A stretch of 23,559 nt of DNA from JAICJR01 sp036491015. GTDB lineage: Bacteria > Actinomycetota > Thermoleophilia > Solirubrobacterales > Thermoleophilaceae. The notes beneath the pieces are model-generated. The model ran no database searches and was not told the origin of the DNA. It saw nothing but the letters and a program-made list of their open reading frames with translations. The stretch is from assembly GCA_036491015.1 (NCBI GenBank), contig DASXCV010000142.1:1-23559 (forward strand), in the 5' to 3' direction. The position numbers and the translations under genes were made by a program. How positions within the stretch are numbered: the stretch's first letter is position 1; each line of letters opens with the position of its first letter. Positions 6,669 to 13,566 of this stretch are shown here, piece by piece.

Positions 6669-6929
6669 GTGAGCGAGTACGAGAAGCCGGATCGGCGACC
6701 CACCCTCGAGGACGTGCGGCAGCTGATGGGCGCCTCGACGCCCCACTTCTCGCTGCAGATCCGCAACCGCATCCGCAGGCTGATCGCGGACCTGCCCGCG
6801 AGCGACCCGGCGCGCATCGAGGGCGAGCGCGAGATCGCGCGCCTCGAGCGCATCGCCTTCGACGGCGAGCACCGCGGCCATCCCGGCGCTCCCGGCGAGC
6901 GCGAGATGCCGAGCATCCAGCGCCGCTAG
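6669..6929 (+). CDS. Small hypothetical protein downstream of the wall-binding lipoprotein
   Basis: An 86-residue charged soluble protein starting at GTG 6669, 14 bases after the lipoprotein stop, so probably co-transcribed. The sequence is helical and Arg/Glu-rich: 'TLEDVRQLMGASTPHFSLQIRNRIRRLIADLP' followed by 'DPARIEGEREIARLERIAFDGEHRG'. It has no signal peptide, membrane helix or cysteine. The pattern suggests two amphipathic helices. I recognise no family. Its TAG stop overlaps the stop of the convergent propeller gene in a shared CTAG (6926-6929). Confidence 0.65.
   Translation: MSEYEKPDRRPTLEDVRQLMGASTPHFSLQIRNRIRRLIADLPASDPARIEGEREIARLERIAFDGEHRGHPGAPGEREMPSIQRR
6926..6929. other. 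Shared CTAG stop of two convergent genes
   Basis: The palindromic tetranucleotide CTAG supplies TAG on both strands, ending the small protein gene (plus) and the propeller gene (minus). The same device recurs at 15405-15408 and 19386-19389. Confidence 0.9.
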
Positions 6930-8131
6930 GGCGAGCAGCACCAGCCGCCGGCCGCCGGGAAGCCCGGCCTGCCGCGGCGGTCGGGCTCGAACGCGCGGCC
7001 GATGCTCGACACCGCGAGGAGACGGCGCGCCGGCGCCGACCGCAGGAAGAGCCACTGGTCGGCGTCGCGCCAGGTGACGAGCAGCCAGCGCCCGTCCGGC
7101 GACCAGCGCACGGCGTCGAAGCGCCCGGCGCCCGCGAACGAGCGGCGCGCGTCCCAGCCGCGAGAGCCCACGCGCAGGAGGAACACCTCGCTGCGATCCT
7201 CCGGCACGTCGTAGCGGGCGAGCGCGATCGTCCGCCCGTCGGGCGAAACATCGGCGCTTGCGAAGCGCAGCGCGCTGCCTGTGGTGAGCAGCTTGAGCAC
7301 GGCGCCGCTGCGGCCGTCGAGCAGCTCGAGGCTGCGCGGCCCGGCCACCATCAGCGTGTGGCCGCGGGGCGACCACTGCAGGCTCCCCGGCGTCGAGCCG
7401 GTCGCGCTCGCGCTCCACAGCAGGTTGCCGGAGTCCACGTCGCGCGTGACGATCTGCCCGCCGTTCGTCCAGTAGCTCACCACGTGCCGGCCGGCGGCGC
7501 CGGGGCGCCATGCGGGCGCCACCGCGGCCACGCCGCGCGCCAGGAGCTTGTCGCCGTTGCCGTCGCCCGCCACCACGCGCAGCGTGGAGCCGCTCAGGTA
7601 GGCCACCCGGAAGCCGTCGCCCGGCGACCAGCTCGGCAGCCGCGGAGCGGGCAGCCGCGGCAGCGCCCAGCGCACCTGACCGCGCGGGTCGACCGCCACC
7701 AGGCTGTGGCCGCGCACCGCCGCCACGAACAGCCCGTGGGGCGACCAGGTGGCGTCGCGGTAGGGACCGAGCAGGCGCTTCGACCCGTCTGCGCTGACGA
7801 TCCAGGTGCCGTCGCGCGAGCCCACGAGCAGCTTGCCCCCGGACGGCAGCGATACGAGCGCGGGCTGCGCGTGCTTCACACCCGGACTCGCGAAGCGCTC
7901 GCCCACCCAGTGGCGCACGCTCGCGCCCGCGGGCGAGATGAGCAGCGCCGCGAGCGCGGCCGCCGCGCCTGCCGCCGCCAGCCGGCGCTGGAGCGGACGG
8001 CGCCGCGGCACCGGCACGCGCTCCACGCGCTCGAACTCAGCCGCGGCCACCTCCCATGCGCGCAGCGCGGCCTCACCCTCGTCGGGCGCCTCGAGGCCGC
8101 GCACCCTGCGCTCGAGCAGCCGGTCAGTCAC
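6926..8131 (-). CDS. Membrane-anchored beta-propeller protein, probable anti-sigma factor
   Basis: A 401-residue protein beginning 8 bases inside the end of the ECF sigma factor gene, the usual arrangement for an anti-sigma factor. Residues 1-50 are charged and probably cytoplasmic ('ALRAWEVAAAEFERVERVPVPRRRPLQRR'), residues 51-69 form one Ala/Leu-rich membrane helix, and the remaining 330 residues lie outside. The ectodomain shows repeated TolB/WD40-type blades with 'W/S-P-D/H/R-G' turns: 'ATWSPHGLFVAAV', 'PSWSPGDGFRVAYL', 'LQWSPRGHTLMVAG', 'ADVSPDGRTIALAR', 'VRWSPDGRWLLVTW'. I read at least six blades. A beta-propeller sensor on a short sigma-binding tail is inference from context; no zinc-finger anti-sigma (HxxxCxxC) motif is present. 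The stop overlaps the convergent small gene in CTAG. Confidence 0.78.
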   Translation of the reverse strand: MTDRLLERRVRGLEAPDEGEAALRAWEVAAAEFERVERVPVPRRRPLQRRLAAAGAAAALAALLISPAGASVRHWVGERFASPGVKHAQPALVSLPSGGKLLVGSRDGTWIVSADGSKRLLGPYRDATWSPHGLFVAAVRGHSLVAVDPRGQVRWALPRLPAPRLPSWSPGDGFRVAYLSGSTLRVVAGDGNGDKLLARGVAAVAPAWRPGAAGRHVVSYWTNGGQIVTRDVDSGNLLWSASATGSTPGSLQWSPRGHTLMVAGPRSLELLDGRSGAVLKLLTTGSALRFASADVSPDGRTIALARYDVPEDRSEVFLLRVGSRGWDARRSFAGAGRFDAVRWSPDGRWLLVTWRDADQWLFLRSAPARRLLAVSSIGRAFEPDRRGRPGFPAAGGWCCSP

Positions 8132-8747
8132 GGGCCACCTCGTGCGCCAGGTCGTCGAGCGCCCGGCGAAGGCGCGAGTTCACCGTGCCGCGCGGCAGGT
8201 CGAGCAGCTCGGCGATCTCGCCCGGCGTGTACTCGAGCACGTAGCGCAGCACCACCACGGCGCGGCGCTCGGGCGTGAGCTGCGCGAGCGCGGAGGCCAG
8301 CTCGTCCCGCCCTTCCACGTCGTCGCGCAGCTCGCCATCCGGGGGCTCGACATCGAGCTCGCGGCGGAGCGCGCGGGCGCGCGCCCAGTCGATCGCGCGG
8401 TTCACCACGATGCGGTGGAGCCACGGCCCGAACGGCCTGCGCCTGTCGAAGCGGTGCAGCGCGCGCAGCGCGGACAGGAACGCCTCCTGGGCGATGTCCT
8501 CGGCAGCGGCGCGGTCATACACCACGAAGTAGGCGGCACGGTAGGACGCCGGCCAGTAGCGGCGGAAGAGCTCCTCCAGGTCCTCGCGCGACCCGTCCTG
8601 AGCGCCGCGGATGAGCGCGCGCTCCGAGCGGTCCGCCCGCCGCCGCGCCGGCAGCCTCGCCAACGCAAGCTCACCCGCATCCGAGGTCACGGCTCGCGCC
8701 CCATCACCCCGGTTACGGCCGGCGACTCTCACGAGGTCCCGCCCCAC
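8124..8747 (-). CDS. ECF-type RNA polymerase sigma factor
   Basis: A 207-residue sigma-70 family factor with only regions 2 and 4. Region 2 spans about 54-125: 'LEELFRRYWPASYRAAYFVVYDRAAAEDIAQEAFLSALRAL' contains the core-binding and -10-recognising helices, followed by 'WLHRIVVNRAIDWARAR'. Region 4 spans about 147-200: 'LTPERRAVVVLRYVLEYTPGEIAELLDLPRGTVNSRLRRALDDL', with a clear helix-turn-helix for -35 recognition. The N-terminal 40 residues are Arg-rich and may be over-extended: the GTG at 8747 is the longest start, and an in-frame GTG at 8690 would remove about 19 residues. The downstream propeller gene overlaps by 8 bases. A palindrome at 8774-8789 lies just upstream and may control it or be the factor's own promoter. 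Confidence 0.92.
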   Translation of the reverse strand: MGRDLVRVAGRNRGDGARAVTSDAGELALARLPARRRADRSERALIRGAQDGSREDLEELFRRYWPASYRAAYFVVYDRAAAEDIAQEAFLSALRALHRFDRRRPFGPWLHRIVVNRAIDWARARALRRELDVEPPDGELRDDVEGRDELASALAQLTPERRAVVVLRYVLEYTPGEIAELLDLPRGTVNSRLRRALDDLAHEVARD

Positions 8748-8773
8748 CCCATATCCGCAAGCCTAGTGCGAAT

Positions 8774-8789
8774 CGGCACGTATGTGCCG
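8774..8789. promoter_or_regulatory. Palindrome CGGCAC-GTAT-GTGCCG upstream of the sigma factor
   Basis: A perfect 6-4-6 inverted repeat in the 43-base gap between the hemerythrin stop and the sigma factor start (both on the minus strand). A TAGGCT -10-like hexamer lies at 8760-8765, so a -35 element with 17-base spacing would fall inside the palindrome. This fits an operator. The absence of a T-tract argues against it being the hemerythrin terminator, but that is not excluded. Confidence 0.45.
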
Positions 8790-8790
8790 G

Positions 8791-9246
8791 TCAGGGCCCG
8801 GCGGTCTCCACCTCTTCGACGCCGCGCGCCACGCGCGCCAGCTCCTCGTCGGGCAAGGCCTCCTCGATCAGCGGGAACAGCACGCGCTCCTCGTGGCGCA
8901 CATGGGCGTCGAGGCGCTCGCCGAGCGCATGCAGGCGCTCCGGCGGCGGCCCGCTCTTGAGCGAGCCCAGCTCGTGCGCCTCGCGCCGGATCTCCACATG
9001 GTCCACGAGCACGCGCACCACCTCCTCGCGCGAGACGTCGGCATATGCCGAGTACGCGGGCAGGAGCACCTCCTCCTCGGCGCGGAAGTGCAGGTGCCCG
9101 ACGCTGAACCAGAAGTCGAGGAAGTCGCCGAGCACCTCGCCGGCCGCGTCATCGTCGGCGCGCTTCAGCCGCATCGCCTGGAAGAGCGCCTGGTGGTGAT
9201 CGCGCGAAAGCCTCTCGAGCGCCTCGTGCCGCTTCATCTGCGGCAC
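8791..9246 (-). CDS. Hemerythrin/HHE-domain protein
   Basis: A 151-residue four-helix-bundle protein with the histidine/carboxylate pattern of HHE cation-binding domains: 'LSRDHHQALF' (His17/18), 'HLHFRAEEEVLLP' (His53 with Glu57), 'LVDHVEIRREAHEL' (His83 and His91) and 'LDAHVRHEERVLFPLIE' (His115, Glu119). These residues ordinarily bind a di-iron centre that senses or carries oxygen or nitric oxide. No C-terminal fusion domain is present. The GTG at 9246 begins one base after the TGA of the MFS gene, so the two are probably translationally coupled; an in-frame ATG at 9237 is the alternative start. The physiological ligand is not readable from sequence. Confidence 0.88.
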   Translation of the reverse strand: MPQMKRHEALERLSRDHHQALFQAMRLKRADDDAAGEVLGDFLDFWFSVGHLHFRAEEEVLLPAYSAYADVSREEVVRVLVDHVEIRREAHELGSLKSGPPPERLHALGERLDAHVRHEERVLFPLIEEALPDEELARVARGVEEVETAGP

Positions 9247-9247
9247 A

Positions 9248-10732
9248 TCATGGCGAAACTTCCTCGAGCCTCCTGTCCCGGGTGCGGATGCCGAACTGCG
9301 CGATCACCGCGGCGACCCCCATGCAGCCCGCCAGCACGACGAACGAGGTGAGCGCCCCCATGTCCGCGATGTGCGGCGCGATCAGCAACACGCCGATGCC
9401 GCCGCCGAGGTGACCGACGCCGTCCACCAGCGCGAAGCCGGTGGTGCGCGCCCGCGTGGGGAAGTTCTCCGCCGACCAGGCGTACGCCATCGGCACCCAC
9501 AGGTTGAAGCCGAAGAACACGATGCCGGTGCCGATGAACGCGAGCGTCGTGCTCGTGTCGCCGGCCTTCGCGGCGAGGATGCCGCCGGCGAGCGTGACGA
9601 CCGCGCAGATCGGCAGCCACAGCTTGCGCTCGAGCCGCTCGGCGATGAACGGCGCCGTGATCCCCGCGAGCACGAACCCGATCGCGCCCATCGCGACGAT
9701 CAGCCCCGCCTCCGGCGGCTTGTAGCCCAGCGCGGTGAAGATCGACGTCCCGCCCGCGGAGAACGCGTACACCGTGATGTACGCGAGGAACCACATCGAG
9801 AACAGCAGCAGGATGCGTTTGAGGTAGAGGCCATTCCAGAGCAGCTCGCCGTAGGGCGCACGCCCGGGCACGGGCTCGACGCCATCGAGCGGCTGCGGGT
9901 CGGGGAGCGGGCCGCGCTTCGACGCGCGCGCCTCCATGTCCCCCACCACCTTCTCCGCCTCGCCGAGGCGCCCGCGCCCCACGAGCCACCGCGGCGACTC
10001 CGGCAGCTCGAAGCGCAGCGCGATCGCCACGAGCGCGAGCAGCGCCCCGATCGCGTACGTCCAGCGCCAGCCGTCGGTGAACGTCGGCGACGCCTTCGCC
10101 CACGACAGGCCGAGTGGCCACGGCGCCGGCTCGGTGGTGAGGATCAGCCCCACCCAGACGCCCAGGAAGGCGCCGATCGACGACATCAGGAAGATCAGCG
10201 AGGTGAACTTGGCGCGCGCCCTGCGCGGCGCGACCTCGCCGATGTAGGTGTTCACGATCGCGAGGTCCGCGCCGATCCCGATGCCGGTGACGATGCGCGC
10301 GATCACGAACTGCGTGTAGTCCGCGGCGAGCGCGTTCCAGAGCGCGCCGAGCCCGGTCACCAGCATCGTGAACAGCAGCATGTTGCGCCGTCCCACGCGA
10401 TCGGCGATCGGGCTGAGGCACAGCGTCCCGATCACGTAGCCGGCGAGGTTGAGCACGATCGGCACGCGCAGCGCCGTGAGCGCGTTCTCGGGCGTGCAGC
10501 CCTTCTTCAACGCCACGCAGCTCTGGATGAAGCCGACGTTGATGTCGAAGATGTCGTAGAAGGTGAAGAGGAATCCGAGCCCGAGGATCCCGATGAACAG
10601 GAACGGGAGCGACCAGATGTCGATCCTCTCGAGCCGGGCCAGCAGCTCGTTCGCCTTGTTCGCCTGCGCCGGCTCGGCGCCCGTTCTCGTACGCGGGCGC
10701 GTGGCGGCGCCCGTCCGCGTCGTTGCCTCCAT
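9248..10732 (-). CDS. MFS transporter (sugar porter/metabolite:H+ symporter type)
   Basis: A 494-residue integral membrane protein with about 12 helices. The diagnostic MFS loop 2-3 motif is 'LSPIADRVGRRNMLL'. Helix 4 carries 'ARIVTGIGIGADLAIVNTYIGEVAPRRARAK', typical of sugar porters and related organic-acid carriers, followed by 'ELPESPRWLVGRGRLGEAEKV' before the central cytoplasmic loop. Helix 7 onwards repeats the fold. An extracytoplasmic loop 1 includes two Cys (SCVALKKGC). The N-terminal 35 residues are hydrophilic with repeated Thr/Arg. The start ATG has a GGAGGGGG purine tract just upstream. The substrate is not predictable. Its coupling to a hemerythrin gene is unusual. Confidence 0.88.
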   Translation of the reverse strand: MEATTRTGAATRPRTRTGAEPAQANKANELLARLERIDIWSLPFLFIGILGLGFLFTFYDIFDINVGFIQSCVALKKGCTPENALTALRVPIVLNLAGYVIGTLCLSPIADRVGRRNMLLFTMLVTGLGALWNALAADYTQFVIARIVTGIGIGADLAIVNTYIGEVAPRRARAKFTSLIFLMSSIGAFLGVWVGLILTTEPAPWPLGLSWAKASPTFTDGWRWTYAIGALLALVAIALRFELPESPRWLVGRGRLGEAEKVVGDMEARASKRGPLPDPQPLDGVEPVPGRAPYGELLWNGLYLKRILLLFSMWFLAYITVYAFSAGGTSIFTALGYKPPEAGLIVAMGAIGFVLAGITAPFIAERLERKLWLPICAVVTLAGGILAAKAGDTSTTLAFIGTGIVFFGFNLWVPMAYAWSAENFPTRARTTGFALVDGVGHLGGGIGVLLIAPHIADMGALTSFVVLAGCMGVAAVIAQFGIRTRDRRLEEVSP

Positions 10733-10806
10733 CTTCCCCCTCCGACCTGAAACTGTCTGGTCGTTTAGGGGTTCCAGGGGAGGCGGAAGCTAAACCCCGG
10801 GACCGG

Positions 10807-12450
10807 CTACGTCGAAGCGGACTTCCCGAGGATCGACTGCTGCCCGCGCTTCACCACGTAGCGGATGTCCGGCAGCTTGTCGCGGGTGTGTGACTTGATC
10901 GTCTTCATCCGCCGCAGCCGCACGTCGAGGCTGTTCTTCGAGGCATGCACGAGGCCGTAGCCGTGGTGGTCGAAGTCCGCCTGGTCGACCCAGGGGTTGA
11001 TCGCCTTCAGCGTGTTGATGACAGCCGCCGGGGTGTTCGGATTCTGGTCGTTCCCCTGGAGCACCGCGCCGCCGCCGAGCGGGATGTCGCTCTCGCCGAG
11101 GCCGGCCGATGTGATCGACCCGCCGACGAACTCGAGCCCGGCCGGATCGCCGGTGCCGCCGTTCGTCTTCACGTCGCCCGCGACGAACGTGTGGATGTCG
11201 CCGGTGATGAAGATCACGTCCTCGATCTTCTGCGTGTGGATGAACTGCGCGAGCTCCTCGCGCTCGCCCGGATAGCCCTGCCAGCTGTCGTAGCCGAAGT
11301 AGGTGTTCGGACCCACCTTGGTGTCCATGATCATCACTTCGTTGCCGATGATCTTCCAGGCGGCCTTCGACGCCTTGAGCTGCTTCTTCAGGTAGGCCAT
11401 CTGCTTCGAGCCGAGGAACGCCCGCTTGTTGGGCAGCTCGGCACAGGGCGGCACGACGTCGTCGCCACACGGCTGGTTGTCGCGGTACTGGCGCTCGTCG
11501 AGCATGAACAGCTCGACGTTGCGGCCAAAGCGCAGCGAGCGGTAGATGCGGTCGCCCGGCCCGCCCTTGATGTCGTAGAGCGGCATGCTCTCGAAGAACG
11601 CGCGGTAGCCCGCGTTGCGGCGCGCCACGCTGTACTGGTTCTGGGGCGGCAGGCCGCCGTTGCGCGGGCGCCCGGCGTAGTTGTCCTCCACCTCGTGGTC
11701 GTCCCACGTGGTCACGTACGGGAACAGCTGGTGCACCTTGCGCAGGCTCGCGTCGGTCCGGTACAGCTCGTACTTCTTGCGGTACTGGTCGAGCGTGATC
11801 GCCTGGTGGTGGAAGCTCGTCGTGGTGTTCGCCTCGGGCGCCGGCCCGATGGTGTCGTCGCGCACGCCCGTGCCGTCGGCGATCGAGTGGTACGCCTCGT
11901 CGTAGATGTAGTCGCCGAGGCCGACGAAGAAGTCGATGTCCTCCTTCGCCATCAGCTCGTACGCGTTGTAGAAGCCGTGGGTGTAGTCCTGGCAGGACCA
12001 GTAGGCGAACTTCACGGTCTCGTTCGAGTCGTGCGGAAGCGCCGTCTGGAAGCGGCCGACCGGGCTGTGGTGCGACTTCGTGGCGAAGCGGTAGAAGTAG
12101 CGCTCGTGCGGCTTGAGGCCGGCGATACGGGCCTTAACCGCATGGTTGAGCGAGGCGTTGGTCGCGACGTCGGTGCGCGCGACCACGTGCTTGAAGTGCG
12201 AGTCCTTCGCCACCTCGAGGTGCACGCGGCCCGAGCCGCCCACGCCCGCGAGGCGGGTCCAGAGGGTCATGCTGTGAAGCGTCGGATCGCCGGACGCCAC
12301 TCCGTCGGGGAACGAGCCGCCGCCGAAGAGCGGCGCCTTCTTGGCACTGGTCAGGCCATTGGCGAACACCTGCGGCGCGAACACCGTGGTCGCGGCAAAG
12401 CTGCCTGCCGACACCAGCAACCGCCGACGGCTCAGAACGAAGTCGTCCAC
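10807..12450 (-). CDS. phoD: PhoD-like alkaline phosphatase/phosphodiesterase, Tat-exported
   Basis: A 547-residue secreted metallophosphoesterase that releases phosphate from phosphate esters, calcium- and iron-dependent in the characterised PhoD. The twin-arginine signal is SRRRLL at residues 7-12, followed by a hydrophobic stretch. The PhoD N-terminal domain begins 'FPDGVASGDPTLHSMTLWTRL'. Metal-ligand motifs are 'WSCQDY' (151-156), 'GDYIYDE' (179-185), 'TWDDHEVEDN' (248-257), 'LDERQYRD' (317-324) and 'GDIHTF' (417-422). The GTG at 12450 follows the purine-rich GAGAGAGGAG about 9 bases upstream. The length matches the family. It is likely needed for phosphate scavenging, but I see no obvious PHO box upstream. 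A candidate promoter and a GC-rich hairpin lie in the 90-base leader. Confidence 0.95.
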   Translation of the reverse strand: MDDFVLSRRRLLVSAGSFAATTVFAPQVFANGLTSAKKAPLFGGGSFPDGVASGDPTLHSMTLWTRLAGVGGSGRVHLEVAKDSHFKHVVARTDVATNASLNHAVKARIAGLKPHERYFYRFATKSHHSPVGRFQTALPHDSNETVKFAYWSCQDYTHGFYNAYELMAKEDIDFFVGLGDYIYDEAYHSIADGTGVRDDTIGPAPEANTTTSFHHQAITLDQYRKKYELYRTDASLRKVHQLFPYVTTWDDHEVEDNYAGRPRNGGLPPQNQYSVARRNAGYRAFFESMPLYDIKGGPGDRIYRSLRFGRNVELFMLDERQYRDNQPCGDDVVPPCAELPNKRAFLGSKQMAYLKKQLKASKAAWKIIGNEVMIMDTKVGPNTYFGYDSWQGYPGEREELAQFIHTQKIEDVIFITGDIHTFVAGDVKTNGGTGDPAGLEFVGGSITSAGLGESDIPLGGGAVLQGNDQNPNTPAAVINTLKAINPWVDQADFDHHGYGLVHASKNSLDVRLRRMKTIKSHTRDKLPDIRYVVKRGQQSILGKSAST

Positions 12451-12469
12451 TGCGAGTCTCCTCTCTCTC

Positions 12470-12490
12470 CCGGCCCCCGGTGGGGGTCGG
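12470..12490 (-). other. GC-rich hairpin in the phoD leader
   Basis: A 9-bp stem with one G-T pair and a 3-base GGT loop. The core is GGCCCCC-GGT-GGGGGTC, flanked by CC/GG. It lies just upstream of the phoD Shine-Dalgarno. No U-tract follows on the minus strand, so it is more likely a leader structure than a terminator of the preceding acyl-CoA dehydrogenase operon. Confidence 0.35.
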
Positions 12491-12493
12491 CGA

Positions 12494-12523
12494 ATCCTAC
12501 GGGCTGAGGTCCCCGCCGGGCAA
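12494..12523 (-). promoter_or_regulatory. Candidate phoD promoter
   Basis: On the minus strand, TTGCCC (12523-12518) and TAGGAT (12499-12494) are separated by 18 bases, a plausible -35/-10 pair. They would start a transcript near 12487, inside the leader hairpin and about 37 bases before the phoD GTG. By inspection only. Confidence 0.35.
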
Positions 12524-12540
12524 GCAGTCTTTAAGGTATT

Positions 12541-13560
12541 TCAGGCGGTGGCGGCCGCGCGTGAGAGGCCGGCGAGGTCGGCCACGCGATCGCGGTGCGC
12601 GCGCGGGCTGCCGAGCAGATGACCGTCGGTGCGGGCGCGCTTCAGGAAGAAGTGGAGGTCGTGCTCCCAGGTGAAGCCGATCCCGCCGTGCACCTGCAGC
12701 GAAGACGCGGTCACCCGCCAGCCGGCGTCTGCGGAGTACGCCTTGGCCATCGACGCTGCCAGCGCGAGCGACTCCGGCTCGGTGTCCGCCACCCAGCCCG
12801 AGTAGTAGACGGCCGAGCGCGCGCTCTCCACCTCGAGCATCATCTGCGAGCAGCGGTGCGCGACCGCCTGGTAGGAGCCGATCGGCCGGTCGAACTGCTT
12901 GCGGTCCTTGGCGTAGGCCACGGCCGTGTCCATCGCCCACTGGGCGACGCCCACCAGCTCGGCCGCCAGGGCGATCTCGGCGCGGTCGACTCCGGCCTGC
13001 ACGTCGCCGCCGAGCGCCTCGCCGCCGCCGTTCGCACGCACCGCCGAGAAGCGGCGCGTGGAGTCGATCGTGTCGCGCTGCTCGACCTCCGCGCTGCCTG
13101 CCTCCACCACGGTCGCGGAGTCGCCGTCCACGAGCACGATCAGCGCCGCCGAGTCGGCGTCCGGCACGAGCGGCGCCTCGCCGTTCGTCACGATCCCGAC
13201 GGTGCCGCGCTGCTCGCCCGACGCGATGCCCGGCAACAGCCGCTCCTTCTGCTCCTCGCTGCCCGCCTGCTGGATCAGGAAGCCGGCCGCCACGTTGGAG
13301 AAGAACGGCGTGGGCGCGAGCGCAAAGCCGAGCTCCTCTTGCAGGATCACCAGCTCGATCACGCCGAGCCCCTGGCCGCCGTGGTCCTCGTCGATGAAGA
13401 TCCCGGGCCAGCCGAGCTCGGAGATCTCGCCCCAGAGCGCGTCGTCGTAGGTGCCGGCCTCGGCCAGCTCGCGGCGCTTCTCGGGCTTGAAGCGGCTCGA
13501 GAGGAACTCGTTCGCGGTGCGCTTGATCGCCTGCTGGTCGTCGGTGAAGTCGAAGTTCAA
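12541..13560 (-). CDS. Acyl-CoA dehydrogenase family protein, short-type partner subunit
   Basis: A 339-residue acyl-CoA dehydrogenase-fold protein, shorter than classical 380-residue enzymes. It starts 'MNFDFTDDQQAIKRTANEFLSSRF', has 'ELGWPGIFIDEDHGGQGLGVIELVILQEELG' in the N-terminal helical domain, then the C-terminal domain with 'AMDTAVAYAKDRKQFDRPIGSYQAVAHRCSQM' (the FAD-contacting Arg-x-Gln-Phe segment) and 'LQVHGGIGFTWEHDLHFFLKRA'. The middle beta domain is short. Such short proteins encoded next to a full-length acyl-CoA dehydrogenase form alpha2beta2 heterotetramers in mycobacterial sterol side-chain degradation (FadE26-27, FadE28-29 type). The start is a TTG at 13560, 6 bases after the stop of the upstream dehydrogenase gene, with GAGG 9-12 bases before it. 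The gene is almost certainly co-transcribed with its neighbour. Confidence 0.88.
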   Translation of the reverse strand: MNFDFTDDQQAIKRTANEFLSSRFKPEKRRELAEAGTYDDALWGEISELGWPGIFIDEDHGGQGLGVIELVILQEELGFALAPTPFFSNVAAGFLIQQAGSEEQKERLLPGIASGEQRGTVGIVTNGEAPLVPDADSAALIVLVDGDSATVVEAGSAEVEQRDTIDSTRRFSAVRANGGGEALGGDVQAGVDRAEIALAAELVGVAQWAMDTAVAYAKDRKQFDRPIGSYQAVAHRCSQMMLEVESARSAVYYSGWVADTEPESLALAASMAKAYSADAGWRVTASSLQVHGGIGFTWEHDLHFFLKRARTDGHLLGSPRAHRDRVADLAGLSRAAATA

Positions 13561-13566
13561 GTCGGG

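Noticed and set aside
9371..10750. A 459-codon open frame on the plus strand
   Set aside because: It is a shadow of the MFS transporter, rich in Arg, Glu and His with no hydrophobic core pattern.
10745..10770. AAAC-N9-GTTT repeat upstream of the MFS gene as a possible operator
   Set aside because: Only 4-bp arms match and the inner bases are asymmetric; too weak to annotate.
10945..12507. A 520-codon open frame on the plus strand
   Set aside because: It is antisense to phoD, with compositionally biased sequence lacking any motif.
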